A stretch of DNA of 64,000 nt, taken from NCBI RefSeq assembly GCF_030371825.1, contig NZ_JAUDDM010000002.1. One strand, written 5' to 3'. The translations under genes were made by a program, and so were the position numbers. Of this stretch, positions 63,360 through 64,000 are shown piece by piece. Source of the DNA: Collinsella sp944321445 (lineage in GTDB: Bacteria; Actinomycetota; Coriobacteriia; Coriobacteriales; Coriobacteriaceae). Under the pieces are notes generated by a model that searched no databases, was not told where the DNA came from, and saw nothing but the letters and a program-made list of their open reading frames with translations. The stretch's first letter is position 1, and every line of letters begins with the position of its first letter.

Positions 63360-64000
63360 TTACTTGAAGAACCCGTCATAATCGTACATCTTGAGCTGGC
63401 TCTCAACCTTGGAAATCGTGTCCATCACAACACCAACCATGATGAGAATCGACGTACCGCCGAAAGCCTGGATAAGCTGGTTGCCCGTGAAGGAGAAGAC
63501 GATGGAGGGCACGATGGCGATGAACGCAAGGAACACCGCAGAGGGCAGGGTGATCTTGTTCAGCGCGTTCTTGATGTACTTGGCCGTGGCGCGACCGGGA
63601 CGAACGCCGGGGATGAAGCCGCCCTGCTTCTTGAGGTTCTCGGCCGTGTCGTCAGGGTTGAACACCATGGAGGTGTAGAAGTACGCGAAGAACACGATGA
63701 GGACCACGTTGAGGATCCAGTTGATCCAACCGGAGGAGAGAGCGCCCGCAACGGCCTGGACCCAGCCGATGCCCGGGAAGAACACCGCGAGCTGAGCCGG
63801 GAAGTACAGCAGCGCACTGGCGAAGATGATGGGGATGACGCCGGCCGTGTTGACCTTGATGGGCAGGTAGGTAGCCTGACCGCCCATGATGCGACGGCCC
63901 ACCACGCGCTTAGCGTACTGCACGGGGATGCGGCGCTGGCCACGCTCAACGAACACGATCAGCGGGATGACCGCGATGATGATGACCGCGATGATCGCCG
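63360..64000 (-). CDS. secY: Preprotein translocase subunit SecY, C-terminal part
   Basis: The last about 213 residues of SecY; the gene continues beyond the right edge. Present are VERGQRRIPVQYAKRVVG, NTAGVIPIIFASALLYFPAQL, GGFIPGVRPGRATAKYIKNALNKI and the terminal SQLKMYDYDGFFK, covering about helices 6-10. It is the channel for SecA-driven export. It starts the secY-adk-map run. Confidence 0.96.
   Translation of the reverse strand, partial: AIIAVIIIAVIPLIVFVERGQRRIPVQYAKRVVGRRIMGGQATYLPIKVNTAGVIPIIFASALLYFPAQLAVFFPGIGWVQAVAGALSSGWINWILNVVLIVFFAYFYTSMVFNPDDTAENLKKQGGFIPGVRPGRATAKYIKNALNKITLPSAVFLAFIAIVPSIVFSFTGNQLIQAFGGTSILIMVGVVMDTISKVESQLKMYDYDGFFK

Overview
The window is high-GC (roughly 60-65 %) bacterial chromosome. 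It looks like a member of the Coriobacteriia (Actinomycetota), and a Collinsella/Olsenella-type genome fits best. The evidence is the codon and amino-acid style, a split rubredoxin/flavin reductase pair, a Tat-exported lipoprotein binding protein, a two-gene transketolase, a fused EcfA followed by ecfT and truA after rplQ, and long low-complexity tails on ribosomal and RNA-binding proteins. This assignment is inferred from gene content, not from a 16S gene. I recognised no rRNA, tRNA, CRISPR array, phage or insertion sequence. About 60 protein genes are described, including two very small ones (25 and 35 codons) that overlap the gene before them.

Layout. 1-3.6 kb: the start of a possible ApbE-type gene, a small holin-like membrane protein, an IscR-like Rrf2 regulator divergent from cysK-mnmA. 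3.6-11.5 kb: lactaldehyde reductase, a DUF1275 membrane protein, a YgiQ radical SAM protein, a CAAX-family membrane protease and a DEAD-box helicase. 12-15.1 kb: a copper-resistance operon (copA-copZ-csoR) with two CsoR-type palindromes. 15.3-22 kb: a zinc-ribbon membrane protein, then a minus-strand operon with a Tat lipoprotein binding protein, two permeases, an ATPase and two PHP-domain phosphoesterases. 22-31 kb: an acetyltransferase, a Bax-inhibitor-like protein, rubredoxin and flavin reductase, then rnr, a TPR gene and smpB, then ftsE-ftsX. 31-35 kb: an HTH/DUF2975 pair, a radical SAM/SPASM enzyme with a likely precursor-recognition domain and a 25-residue peptide gene overlapping its end, beside an AT-rich stretch. 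35-42 kb: split transketolase, YitT, prfB and secA. 42.6-54 kb: NimA-like flavoprotein, rpmE, an ACT protein, two HAD phosphatases with overlapping stop codons, tyrS, a U32 protein, a class A PBP with a repeat tail, argR and a GT2 glycosyltransferase. 54-64 kb: the end of the spc/alpha ribosomal cluster (secY-adk-map-infA-rpmJ-rpsM-rpsK-rpsD-rpoA-rplQ) followed by ecfA-ecfT-truA.

The most unusual signal is not a protein. At least nine intergenic sites carry long, nearly perfect inverted repeats (arms 19-40 nt, loops 22-63 nt) with mostly unrelated arm sequences. Two of them, between map and infA, share 34 conserved loop bases and a small apical hairpin whose pairs covary, while their outer stems are unrelated in sequence but each perfectly self-complementary. 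Two others (near 11.8 and 24.9 kb) form a second family. Several lie between divergent genes or inside operons, so ordinary termination does not explain them all. The second candidate for something new is the radical SAM enzyme with its coupled 25-residue peptide gene.
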